Below are positions 33,501 to 42,674 of a DNA stretch of 64,000 nucleotides, one piece after another. The position numbers and the translations under genes were made by a program. Source of the DNA: Craspedostauros australis (Eukaryota; Bacillariophyta; Bacillariophyceae; Mastogloiales; Achnanthaceae). Where the stretch lies: contig JAMXDE010000056.1 of the NCBI GenBank assembly GCA_026770025.1, positions 124,001-188,000 on the forward strand. Reading direction: 5' to 3'. The notes under the pieces were generated by a model. It searched no databases. It was not told the DNA's origin and worked only from the letters and a program-made list of their open reading frames with translations. Numbering within the stretch: the stretch's first letter is position 1; every line of letters starts with the position of its first letter.

Positions 33501-36036
33501 ACATCGTGGCCAACCACCACACCCACTTCTTCTGTCGTTGCGTGGAGATGGAGGAGATATCGTATAGCTGGATGTTGGTCTGCCCTGCATCCCTCGACAG
33601 CAAGTACGTCGCATTGTTCTTCGTGCAATTCGCCTTGAGGAAACGCAGCAGGGCGGAGGCATTCATCTCCATGATCTGAGGCGAGAATATCTCATCGGCA
33701 TCCGTGCCGTCCTGTCGATTGCTGGTGACCTGCGATGGGCGCCCACGCTTGACGGATGAGATTGGGTATTTGGAATCCGTCTGGAGCGTGTCCGAATTCA
33801 TGAGCATGCTGGGGATGTCGTTGGTTTGCATCAGCTTGACGCTCTGTATGAAGCCTTTTTCGCGCAGGCAAAGTGCGAGCTGCGGCACATTCGCCATAAG
33901 ATTGTCCAGGTAAGCATCCAAAACGATACTCAAAGGCGTTGGTTGGCTTGCTGGCGATGTACCTCCTGCCACTCCCATGGCATTATGAAACCCTGCCATC
34001 GAAGAATCGTTGCCTGGCTGATCTGAAAGCTGCATGCCCCCTACCATGGCACTGGCGGCTGTACCATCGAAACCTGATGGCTCATTCTGCAACAATCCGC
34101 CAAGCGGGCCAGACGAGGGGACAATGCAAGTTTGCAATCGGACCTTGTCGAGGTTTGGAGCCGAAAAGGTCTCGACTGCATCTGCGTCTGGGTGTTCGCC
34201 ATCGTCTTTGCTGTCGTCGTCAATGCTGCGATCGCCACCATCCCGCTGTTGATGTTGCTGCTGTTGCTGCTTGTTATGGAAGCGATTTTCATCATGACCC
34301 TTCTTGTTTGTTCTCGTCAAATGTGCATTGCGTTTTTGCGCTAATACTGCTGTCGCTGATGATGCACGATTTCCCATGATCGGCGCATGATGCAACTGAT
34401 CAGCAACGGCCTGGGCGTACGACGGCTTGCCTCGTTGGGCAAGAGGTGGCACCTGATGATCTGGAATGTAGAGCTTCTGCGCCACGCGCTCCTGATGCCG
34501 CTCAAACAGTTGCCGCAGGTCGTTCACATCTTCGACCCGAATTGCAAGAGCCGTGGTTTCGGAAGGGGCATGGGTGGTGTGCAGATTGGGATGACCATAT
34601 CCTGGCTGCGATGATCTGGACGGGCCGAAGGGATGGCTCAAACCGATGGGTGACGATGGAGCTGATGGCATCGATGATGACGATGAAGTGGAAGCAGAAG
34701 ATTGGTTCGGTGCATTTGATGTTGATGATGATGATGGCGTAGATGATGACGATGATGGTGAAGATGTGGATGGCGTAGATGATGACGATGACGATGATGA
34801 CGACGATGACATCGGTTGCCGCACTATCATTGCATCGGAACCGACCAGCAGATTCATGTCACGGAATTTCCATTGTACGTATTCTCGTGGATTTGGTGGA
34901 ATGGAAACCGCATGAGAAGACGCTGTCGTCGGCGAGTTGCCTCGCCCTGCCGCCGTTGACGCATATTCGTATGACGAAGTGGAGGACGGTGCGCCACCCA
35001 TCAGTGATGTTTCTGACAGTGTCCAATTGACCTTGTCGAGCAGTATTTGACCCCGTTCCGCGAACACTGGCGATGAGGACGATAATGGCGAAGACGGTGT
35101 GGAGGAGGATGGCGTCGACGCCATCGTTGATGAAGACAGATGGAAGGGCGAATGCGAACGCGAGCTCGCCCTTCGACGTTCCTGCTGCACATGAGCAATG
35201 AAGTTGTTGAGGATCGTGAGCGCTTCGCTCGTGTTGTTCCAATTGCTGGCATCCGTAGTCTTGGACAATGCCAAAGCCAGAGAATGCTGGATTCTGCCAA
35301 CCTCGGCAGGTGCTTCATCGGTGGACGCCGCAGGGAACGACTGCTGCGTGGTTTCATCGGAAGATGCGAGGCCTTCAACCGATGCAGGCTCTGCACTTCC
35401 ACCATCACCGTCACGGCTGTCATCATCGTCATCATCGTCATCACCGTCATCGCTCATCCGATCGTGTTCATCCAGGGCAATGGTCGGAGTGGACCGCTCC
35501 TGATGAGGGTCTTCGTTGTGAAGATGCCTCCTCCTTTGCTGCTGGCCACTCGCCTTGGCTTTATTTGTTGCTGCAGCCGCATGCGCCAGATCGTACCTCG
35601 CCGTGGACGCATCATCCACGAGCAGCATGCCATCGACGTTGTGAATCGCGATGGACAGCGGCTTGTTGGACGAGTACGGCAGCGAGAACAAGCTTTTGAC
35701 GGCCGGACTCGTTCCGATGAAATCGAGGTCGCCGTTTGCATTGGCAGCGGGTGCAACATCGTGCCCGCCATGCACATCGGTGGATGGAGAAGGAGCGACG
35801 ATCGGAGCTTGGGCAATCACGGACAATCTCGATTCGGCCATTGCGTCGCTCTTCTCATCGTTGCTGCACTCCTCTGTACTTTCATTGCGTGCCTGTATGT
35901 GCGGCTGCGGCTGAACTGCCTGCTGCGATTGTTGTGCATTCCTCATCGATCCAAGACGGAGCTGAGCCGATGTCTCCTTTTGGAGCTGGGAGTGCGAGTT
36001 CGAGTGCCGTCGTTCGTCTCGTCCGTTTTGCTTCAA
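30523..36036 (-). CDS. EDRF1-like protein (very long)
   Basis: A single uninterrupted ORF of 1837 residues similar to erythroid differentiation-related factor 1, a conserved eukaryotic protein of poorly defined (probably nuclear, regulatory) function. Recognisable conserved segments are YVQWKFRDMNLLVGSDAMI near residue 390, LDAYLDNLMANVPQLALCL near 705, and ASALLRFLKANCTKN followed by TNIQLYDISSI near 790-815. The C-terminal half is helical with TPR-like stretches (for example AQILNLRP, AAAVHYQLALTNSKLW, NMAFTYYSSSL). Animal and plant homologues are roughly 1200 residues. The extra length comes from low-complexity inserts: Ser tracts near 390-460, acidic runs near 195-205 and 1060-1090, and Thr/Ser tracts near 1370-1420. 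It is divergent from the thylakoid-protein gene. Confidence 0.85.
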   Translation of the reverse strand: MKQNGRDERRHSNSHSQLQKETSAQLRLGSMRNAQQSQQAVQPQPHIQARNESTEECSNDEKSDAMAESRLSVIAQAPIVAPSPSTDVHGGHDVAPAANANGDLDFIGTSPAVKSLFSLPYSSNKPLSIAIHNVDGMLLVDDASTARYDLAHAAAATNKAKASGQQQRRRHLHNEDPHQERSTPTIALDEHDRMSDDGDDDDDDDDSRDGDGGSAEPASVEGLASSDETTQQSFPAASTDEAPAEVGRIQHSLALALSKTTDASNWNNTSEALTILNNFIAHVQQERRRASSRSHSPFHLSSSTMASTPSSSTPSSPLSSSSPVFAERGQILLDKVNWTLSETSLMGGAPSSTSSYEYASTAAGRGNSPTTASSHAVSIPPNPREYVQWKFRDMNLLVGSDAMIVRQPMSSSSSSSSSSSTPSTSSPSSSSSTPSSSSTSNAPNQSSASTSSSSSMPSAPSSPIGLSHPFGPSRSSQPGYGHPNLHTTHAPSETTALAIRVEDVNDLRQLFERHQERVAQKLYIPDHQVPPLAQRGKPSYAQAVADQLHHAPIMGNRASSATAVLAQKRNAHLTRTNKKGHDENRFHNKQQQQQHQQRDGGDRSIDDDSKDDGEHPDADAVETFSAPNLDKVRLQTCIVPSSGPLGGLLQNEPSGFDGTAASAMVGGMQLSDQPGNDSSMAGFHNAMGVAGGTSPASQPTPLSIVLDAYLDNLMANVPQLALCLREKGFIQSVKLMQTNDIPSMLMNSDTLQTDSKYPISSVKRGRPSQVTSNRQDGTDADEIFSPQIMEMNASALLRFLKANCTKNNATYLLSRDAGQTNIQLYDISSISTQRQKKWVWWLATMSYRFALRLRHLESMMEDGPDHMPASSPSSPSVSPSASMPSSASQFDKSFLNSKRRSFRDRQRSLLQTTLDLLDDLKDMDGKAHESLVASVYEHLSETYLGGEVDSANINESSKSGTARRSSSNLRGEGKDGDVRASSKSASSQPSSMPRPVMSFSEEAKRRPPRSHTQPYAHITIDSLTKSQDYLVRGIKILWPVLEKVSKVAVEQMERRKQRRLKRSRRHAENASSISSRPQTVTARMSGDDDDDDEDEEDCSNESSNDSDGFGNPNRIPEQFMEMNEAVNMQLFGLHYKLINVTLRLAEHHLRNYFSSSAMQALRLAGHRISTSASIVSLLYMGREKEEMQSSQLFQSLQLQYCWLWEHCGHFARSFASDELWRDRGHASGDDVIYVLQDVKESFENQQGNSVAQILNLRPPSFHSQCRRTILDRSHQCVSFNSLSGVVDIVFDFGKTKKASREAAGELTGIGKDAVAAAESALSKQRLLDREKRKVLVASCIAYDRAIRTFEDMVAAEGMEDTGAGVHTSTSTSAPPAPSSSLSSSLQSPSPSKASSQKHTSTSKTTTTTTKSSGRPDEPSILNLLRQRMGDACNETGKMMLSALRALLASPSTTATSRTAATGQSSPEYVALAAEGLLCSARFWFLEGLHAFGACGDLQNVALLRCNLCQCYKLRANSRFATNSTSASSSSTTTAAPATTASASPPASAPDGTTHAEKCLQEAADHLQAAHESLGVRDVDPMTWDMVSNELAATFLVLAVRRRQSLVGGGNVPIVLQSMRLTPGKERSIYEPMEQALKIYEQSGNLQQAAAVHYQLALTNSKLWTCQRDETKTRQKLSAAFSHYNMAFTYYSSSLQGNEPTFVLLCIDLASLYSSVSAEEDCVTKALGCCLESNLAFAPNVVNGFQTRLSSAQFSDWGRKMNTLATSVEELVLKLVRSLAKLDQTKYKDLYRSALTAKMKPEVDDQNESTVLLSKVHHVLSVIRTKFQPLRHGDTDNS

Positions 36037-36704
36037 CTCTGCGGTGCGACGCTGTCAATCCCTTCGTTCCTACGTCGCTACTTGGGAGATGCTATGGCCG
36101 GTGCCGTTCCTGTTGGAATCGTTACTGCATGCGCTCAGACTCTCTGCTGGAGATCACCGTCGTTCACAACTTGTGGAGAAGGAGGTTTGCACCGATGTGC
36201 CTGTGATGCTGAATGCGGAGACTCCACGATCTACTCGTACGGCCTACCACAACAAACATGTGCCAAACCAAAGGGAAGGTATCGTTGCTCTGCCGCCACA
36301 TTCGTTCCGGCGATGCGTTCTCCTTCTTTGGAGTTCTTTTTCTTCTTCATCACATCAACTGTATTCGTGATTGCACAAAGCGTGATTGCATGTTGGATGG
36401 ATCGAAGTGGTCAACTGCAGATATTGACAAATCCCATCATTCAAGTCACGATTTCGACACGACTGACGTTTCTCGTTGGCACGAAACGCGTCGCCGGATT
36501 TTGTGTGTGCGAGGGAGCGTGTTCGTTGGAGGGAGTTGCGGCACGCTGCCAACACAAAGTAGTGCTCAGGTGGATGAGTGTGTTCATTGGCATTACTTGC
36601 GTCAGCATCATCATTCCATTTCATTCTGTTCACCGACCTGTGCAAAGATCGTCGTTAACTCGTTCATTCGTTCGTTCGTTCATTCCAACAAGCTGAGCAT
36701 CACG
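36037..36704. promoter_or_regulatory. Divergent promoter region between EDRF1-like and thylakoid genes
   Basis: A 668-bp gap between two outward-facing start codons. The frame of the thylakoid gene is open upstream to 36213, but the signal peptide begins at 36705, so that upstream frame is taken as untranslated. CATTCGTTCGTTCGTTCATT-type repeats lie just before the ATG. Confidence 0.45.
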
Positions 36705-38297
36705 ATGAGACTGCCAGGAGTGGGGATTTTCCTTGGTGCCATTCTGCTGGCAGCCAACAACGAAATCGGGGAGGCATTCGTGCAGCAGCATTCATCTCCA
36801 GCAGCCGGCGTATCCGTGGTGCCGCAGCAGTGCGGATTGCCATTCGAGGGAGCTGCCGATTCGAGAAGACTCGTGGCGAGTGTGTTGTTTGCATCGTCGG
36901 ATGGTGATGATGCCTCCACGACGGAGGATGCTGCGCGGCATCAACGTGGGAAGACGAAGGACCACAACCAGTTCATGCAAAATGCGGTGCGCAACGCGAT
37001 GAGCCTGCTCGCGGCCGCCGGCATCTTTGCTTGCGCGGCTGGCACAACCACCATGCTTGCGCCACCGTCCGCGGCGAACGCCATCGAGCTCGACCTCTCC
37101 CGCGGAGCCTTCGTCGTGGAAACGTCGCTGCCGCCGCAGCAATCGCTGATCAAGTCCAGGGTCGACACGACGAGCCTCGCCAAGACCGTCTTCACGAACC
37201 GCAAGGAGCTCACGGCGTCGTGGCAGCGCATACAGGCGTCGATCGGACAGGAGCTGGCATCGCCGGCGTGGGCCGAGGTGCAGCGTGAGATCATGTCCGT
37301 GCAGGGCGATGTGCAGCCGACCGTCAAGGTGCTCGCGCCCGCCGATTGGAAGCAGACCGTCAAGGACCTCAAGCAGGGACGCCTCAACTTTCTGTACAAC
37401 GGGGAGATCGTCAACGTCAAGGTGGAACCGGCGTTTGGGTCGACGGAGGACAACATCATCATTCGCGTGCAGGGATACAAGGGGACGGAGATAGCGAAGC
37501 GTCTGGCGGAGGAGCGGGCGCAAGCGGAGGCCCTGGCCTTGGCGCAGCCCAAGACGCCCTTCCAGCTGGATTTGCCGAAGGGACCCATCGCACGCACCAT
37601 CTCCGAATCCACAGAGTTTTGGGATTATTGGGATTCGCCGTTGGATGAAAAGGTAGGCGTCATTGCTGTTGATTGCCATGGTGTGCACTCGCTGTGTACT
37701 GAGACTGCAACCGATCCATCGATCGTCTCTCCCTTCCCTCATCATCATGTTGATTTCCTCTTTGCTTCATTCCCGCACTTGCATGATACTGCATTCGCAT
37801 CCTAGTACATCTTCAACGGAGAGCAAGTGTCCAAGGGCACCGTGATCAGCCTGGGAGCGGCCGGATCCGTAGGTTTCATGTACCTCTTCTCGTACGGATA
37901 CCACATGGACCTCCAAAGTGATGCGGATCGACGGGAGAAGGAGAACCGTGAGAAGGCTGCCATACGAGCGGCCGAGGTAAGGGAAGCCACGAAACGCAAG
38001 AAGGAGGAGGACAGACTGCGAGCGATCGAGGAGAAGAAACGGCAGGAAGAGGAAGCGGCGGTCGAGGCTGCTGCCATCGAGGCGAGGCAAGAGCTGAAGG
38101 TGAGGGAAGAGCAGAAGACCAAGGAGGAGTCGGAGCGGCAGCTGACCGAGGCAGCTACCCAGTCACGCAAGGCTTTTGACGAGGTGCGTCGGCAGGTTGC
38201 TGCTGGTGATGATAGCAATGATCGCAGTGGTGGTGATGATAACGGCGGTGGCAGTGGCGATCGCAAGCATCGCTTCCGATTCTGGCTCAACAAATGA
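36705..38297 (+). CDS. Plastid protein with thylakoid-type bipartite targeting (two exons)
   Basis: Exon 1 is 36705-37652, a GT-AG intron is 37653-37805 and exon 2 is 37806-38297. The join is phase 0 and gives 479 residues. Residues 1-24 (MRLPGVGIFLGAILLAANNE and on) form a signal peptide cleaved before Phe25 (GEA/FVQ), the Phe-type site required for import into red-lineage complex plastids. A second hydrophobic segment, NAMSLLAAAGIFACAAG to PPSAANA (about 98-126), looks like a thylakoid transfer signal with an Ala-rich cleavage site. The rest holds an uncharacterised lumen-facing domain, one hydrophobic segment in exon 2 (GTVISLGAAGSVGFMYLFSYGYHM, about 327-350) and a long charged coiled coil. 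I infer a thylakoid membrane protein; its exact function is unknown. Confidence 0.85.
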
Positions 38298-38946
38298 GCT
38301 AGGACCTCTGCGTGAGCGCATCCATGTGCAATGACCATATGCAAAGACCATGTCCATCTATACACGCACGCAGAACAATGGCTTCGTTTCGGAGTGATGC
38401 TTTTCGTTAAGGCAGCTGAAGGGCAAGGAGAAGATCGAACAGAACGAATAGCACCACGTGATGCAAACAGACAAGATGCCAAGTCAGCTCATTCTGATTG
38501 CAATACTGACACCTGTTGGTGTCTTGTATGTTGCGGAGGCGGATGCAACTTGTAGCCCATGGTGGTAGTTCACTCGTCGGTTCTCCACGCTTGTTTCACA
38601 TTGTTGTTTGCAACCAAGTGACCCTGAGATCACAGATTGAGCGATTCCTGAATGAAGCGATGTGTGTATGAGCGCGTGCAGAGTGCTCTATTGATCTCTC
38701 TCTCTCTCTCTCCAGAAAGTTATTGACAGTCCTACTCACACTAGCACGACTGTGTGAGCCGTCGGCTCCCCGTTCCCATTCCCATCCCCACCCAGCACTA
38801 ATATGCAATCTGGATTTACTTATATAACTGTACGAAAAGTGCTCGCCCCATCCTTCGTTTGGCTTCGATCGATTCCGCCCCAATCAATCTTGACTTGGAT
38901 CCACGGAAACGCGCGAGTGCTTCGGCGGATCCCTCTCATCACCGAC

Positions 38947-39990
38947 CTAGGTGACCTTACGGAGTGCCTCGGTGAGGTAGGTGACGCAGTTATCGTGACC
39001 GTTTGCCACGGCGATATCCAACGGGGTCTGCCCTTTCAAGTTCTGGATGCTCAAGTCGGTCTTGCACAGCTCGCTTTCCAGAATCAGCTTCAGCATCGCT
39101 ATGCCACCCACCTTGCAGAGGTTGTGCAACGCCGTGTCACCATGCTTGTTCTGCAACGTCGTGTCGAAGATAACTGAGTCGAGCACCCCTCCAAACACTT
39201 TGCCATGTTTAGAGATGTTCTCCATGTGCAGCGGGGTGTCGCCATCGTTGTTTTGGATGTTGAAAGGATGCTGGCACAGCTTGATGAGACGGTCGATGGC
39301 ATCTCCATTCTTGATGACGGTGAGTTGATCAAGATTGTAGTTCGGGATGACCTCCTTGCGGAGGTGATCCATGATGAGGGTGAGGATGGCTTCGCTCACC
39401 ACTCCCACCAGCATGTTAGCCCGACATGCGATGTGGTAGCCTGTGTCACCAGCGTTGTTCTGGATGGTGGGATTGAGAATATGGGCATGGCATTTCGACA
39501 ATGAACCAACCATTTCGACACGAGCATTGATGTCGTGCCTCTTGAGTTCGCCACCTTCTCCCACCCAAATTAACACATGATTTCCCTTGGTACATCCGCA
39601 CACAATATGGAATGGTGTGTTGCCGTCTTCGTCCTTGATGGTGACATCCAAGGTTTTGTTGCCGCTGGACATGATCTGCTCGACCCTGCGGAACTGTCCC
39701 TCTGCGCAGACGGCGTGCAAGGGTGTTCTGCCCCGAGCATCCTGGACGGTGAGGTCGACGTTTGCAGCTTTGGATGAGAGGAGGAACTCGACGACCTCGT
39801 CGCTTCCACTCGTCGCTGCGATGTGCAACCAAGTCCTACCATCGGAGAGTCGTCTGTTCATATCCACATCGAGCCAAGGCGTTGCAATCAAACGCTGCAG
39901 CAAATCTGTGTCGTCGCGCCGGATGGCGTCGTTAAGGGCTTCGTCGATCTGCCCCTGTTTTTCGCTTGAAATATTCTTGTCCGTTTCCAT
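38947..39990 (-). CDS. Ankyrin-repeat protein, family B copy 1
   Basis: A 347-residue intronless ankyrin protein, distinct from the cassette ankyrins. Units include GRTWLHIAATSGSDEVVEFLL, GRTPLHAVCAEGQFRRVEQIM, GNTPFHIVCGCTKGN, GDTGYHIACRANM, GDTPLHMENISKHG, GDTALHNLCKVGGIAML and GQTPLDIAVANGHDNCVTYL, with non-ankyrin linkers between some. No signal peptide or membrane segment; it starts METDKNISSEKQ. The upstream (right) flank carries a tandem GTATCAGTATCAGTACGA array. The orientation is tail-to-tail with the thylakoid gene. Function is unknown; it is probably a soluble interaction protein. Confidence 0.85.
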   Translation of the reverse strand: METDKNISSEKQGQIDEALNDAIRRDDTDLLQRLIATPWLDVDMNRRLSDGRTWLHIAATSGSDEVVEFLLSSKAANVDLTVQDARGRTPLHAVCAEGQFRRVEQIMSSGNKTLDVTIKDEDGNTPFHIVCGCTKGNHVLIWVGEGGELKRHDINARVEMVGSLSKCHAHILNPTIQNNAGDTGYHIACRANMLVGVVSEAILTLIMDHLRKEVIPNYNLDQLTVIKNGDAIDRLIKLCQHPFNIQNNDGDTPLHMENISKHGKVFGGVLDSVIFDTTLQNKHGDTALHNLCKVGGIAMLKLILESELCKTDLSIQNLKGQTPLDIAVANGHDNCVTYLTEALRKVT

Positions 39991-40036
39991 CTATCGCCGT
40001 GAGTTGTGTCGGCACGCATGCGTATGGTATATCATA

Positions 40037-40087
40037 CGAGTATCAGTATCAGTACGAGTATCAGTATCAGTACGAGTATCAGTATCA
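40037..40087. repeat. Tandem repeat upstream of ankyrin family B copy 1
   Basis: Mixed GTATCA and GTACGA hexamer units. A shorter version sits at the matching place in unit B (about 43757-43787). Confidence 0.7.
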
Positions 40088-40604
40088 TGCGCAAGAGACC
40101 AGAGAGAATAGCCAGGAGAAGAGAAAAAGTGAGGTCAAAGCAGCTGCCACAACAGCAACAGCGCGTTGTCACAACGCAATCATGAGAATCGGTTGGGTCG
40201 AAGTCTGGAAGCGCATTACCAACAGCATGGCACTGTAGGGTGGTGACACACGTCGGATTCTGCTCGCGCAGAGCAGTTCGCGCAGCAAAGTGGTAGCACT
40301 GTCCAGCGAATGATGGTCGAAAGCTGTCACAACCAACCACGCATCGCGATACTCTCAGTTACTTCCGTCCCATCAACTGACCTTGACTGTCCCTGTTCGT
40401 TGATGTTGCGTGTTCAGCGTGGCTCCTCGTGGCGGTGATTGTGGTGGTGTTTGTTGTCGCATTCTTCTCAGTGTGAGCAATCGCAATCGAGCAGAGCCGA
40501 GTTGAGCAACTGCGATGAAGGAGACCGCACCTCGGACGTGCATCTGGCTCCTCAGGTGTGGATCTTCTTGCTACGTTTGTTGCTGTGGATGCGCCACGAG
40601 AATT

Positions 40605-40681
40605 TGACACTTCCTGACACCCGAAAGCAGTTTCCCGAAACGACACGCACTGTGACTATTAATAACGTCTGTGAATAACGT
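40605..40681 (+). mobile_element. Terminus of a second Harbinger-like element
   Basis: Begins TGACACTTCCTGACACCCGA and matches the reverse complement of the right end of the complete Harbinger element (24531 back to about 24455) over about 75 bp, including GTTTCCCGAAACGACACGCA and CTGTGACTAT. It is preceded by ATT (40602-40604), the target sequence used by the complete element. I found no matching opposite terminus up to 41530, so this is either a remnant or one end of a rearranged copy. Confidence 0.75.
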
Positions 40682-41530
40682 CCATGTATCAGATTGCCTT
40701 GGACACTCCAAAGCGGGACACTCTTCCGAGTTTCCATATAATCGGATTAGTCCAACTATACGTTTCCCCAAAATATTCCCCTTTTCTCACGACTGTCCGC
40801 CAACGCGCCATCTACCTCTCTATCAGGAATCGAAGGTGGAAATTTGTTCTAATACCCATGATTGCCGCACCTCCCGTGATTGTCAATCACGACTGAATAA
40901 AATCGGCTCTTGTTGATCAAGAAAGATAACCTGTCCTCCTTTGGCATGAGACCCATGACATTGCCATACAGCAGGTCCTGGCACAAACCCACAAAACCAC
41001 AACCTAGTCAGTGATGTCAGACCAGAAGGGTTGCAGGGGCAGTGGGTAGGAGTTGTATCCTACCTAAAGAAACAGAAACCCATATATAGGGATGCAACAC
41101 GTGCTCCTGACAGACAAGAGCAATTGTATGATTGAGCAATCAAAAAGATTCAGAAAAACGATTGGAATTGATCAATCGTAAAACAGGTGGAATCAAAGAT
41201 GCTGAGGGATCATGGCAAAACCTGTGATGAAATGGATGCATGACTGCGGAACGTACCACATGAATGTAGACAAAACCAGTGTGCAGATATGCATGATGAG
41301 ATGCCATGATGAAGACATCATGAGATATACACAATGATGTATGAGGCATGGCATGATGACAACAGGAGATAGCAACCATGAATACAGCAGTATTGCATGA
41401 TGGCACCATGGCATATGCCTGCAATGAAATTGGAATTGAAAGAGATGATGAGATTGAGCTCACAGTTCTAAAATGGTACGATCTAATAGCAGATTAGATT
41501 ACTATTACTATAACCACGGATTTCCAACAC
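40682..41530. other. Non-duplicated insert between units A and B, possible LTR-like remnant
   Basis: Absent from both duplication units. A segment from about 40913 (TGTTGATCAAGAAAG) has a TATATAGGG box at about 41084 and A-rich 3' sequence, like an LTR promoter. A short open stretch with many Met and Asp codons follows to about 41500. No retroelement domain is recognisable, so the assignment is weak. Confidence 0.25.
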
Positions 41531-41553
41531 ATGATACTGCATTCACATCCTAG

Positions 41554-42039
41554 TACATCTTCAACGGAGAGCAAGTGTCCAAGGGCACCGTGATCAGCCT
41601 GGGAACAGCCGGATCTGTAGGTTTCATGTACCTCTTCTTGTACGGATACCACATGGACCTCCAAAGTGATGCGGATCGACGGGAGAAGGAGAACCGTGAG
41701 AAGGCTGCCATACAAGCGGCCGAGGTAAGGGAAGCCACGAAACGCAAGAAAGAGGAAGACAGACTGCGGGCGATCGAGGAGAAGAAACGGAAGGAAGACG
41801 AAGCGGCGGTCGAGGCGGCTGCCATCGAGGCGAGGCAAGAGCAGAATGCGAGGGAAGAGCAGAAGACCAAGGAGGAGTCGGAGCGGCAGCTGACCGAGGC
41901 GGCTGCCCAGTCACGCAAGGCTTTTGACGAGGTGCGTCGGCAGGTTGCTGCTGGCGATGATAGCAACGATCTCAGTGGTGGCAACGGCAGTGGCAGTGAT
42001 GATCGTAAGCATCGCTTCCGATTCTGGCTCAATAAATGA
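41554..42039 (+). pseudogene. Orphan last exon of the thylakoid protein, still open
   Basis: Copy of exon 2 of the thylakoid gene, 161 codons plus stop, preceded by the same acceptor (CATCCTAG at 41546-41553). The frame is intact, with the hydrophobic segment, the coiled coil and the same RKHRFRFWLNK end. Changes are mostly conservative, plus a two-residue shortening of the Gly-rich linker. No exon 1 or signal peptide precedes it. It could be a dead fragment or an alternative terminal exon spliced from 37652, which would require skipping about 3.9 kb. Confidence 0.75.
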
Positions 42040-42674
42040 GCTAGGACCTCTGTATGAGCGCATCAATGTGCGAGGATCATGTACATAGGTTTGTACGCGC
42101 ACGCAGAACCATTGCTTCGTTTCGGAGTGATGCTTTTCGTTAAGGCAGCTGAAGGGCAAGGAGAAGATGGAACAGAACGAATAGAGCACCATGTGATGCA
42201 AACAGACAAGATTCCAAGTCAGCTCATTCTGATTGCAATACTGACACCTATTGGTGTCTTGTATGTTGCGGTGGCGGATGCAACTTGTAGCCCATGGTTG
42301 TGGTTCACTCGTCGGTTCTCCACGCTTGTTTCACATTGTTGTTTTCAACCAAGTGACCCTGAGATCACAGATTGAGCGATTCCTGAATGAAGCGATGTGT
42401 GTATGAGCGCGTGCAGAGTGCTCTATTGATCTCTCCCTCTCCAGAAAGTTATTGACAGTCCTACTCATACCAGTACGACTGTGCAAGTCGTCGACTCCCT
42501 GTTCCCATTCCCATCCCACCCAGCACTAATATGCAATCTGGATTTACTTATATAACTGTACGAAAAGTGCTCGCCCCATCCTTCGTTTGGCTTCGATCGA
42601 TTCCGCTCCCAGCAATCTTGACTTGGATCTACGGAAGCGCGCGAGTGCTTCGGCGGATCCCTCTCATCACCGAC

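Larger units (their letters stand above)
37783..40600. repeat. Segmental duplication, unit A
   Basis: Homologous to 41531-44315 at an offset of 3728-3748 bp. It contains the end of the thylakoid-gene intron, its exon 2 and a minus-strand ankyrin gene. Similarity ends at about 40598, right beside a Harbinger-type terminus and its ATT flank (40602-40604). Confidence 0.9.

Noticed and set aside
35140-36696. 518-codon + strand ORF
   Set aside because: Mostly antisense to the EDRF1-like gene; its length follows from Ser- and Asp-coding repeats on the other strand, with no domain of its own.
36792-37748. 318-codon minus-strand ORF
   Set aside because: Antisense to exon 1 of the thylakoid gene, Arg/Leu-rich shadow.
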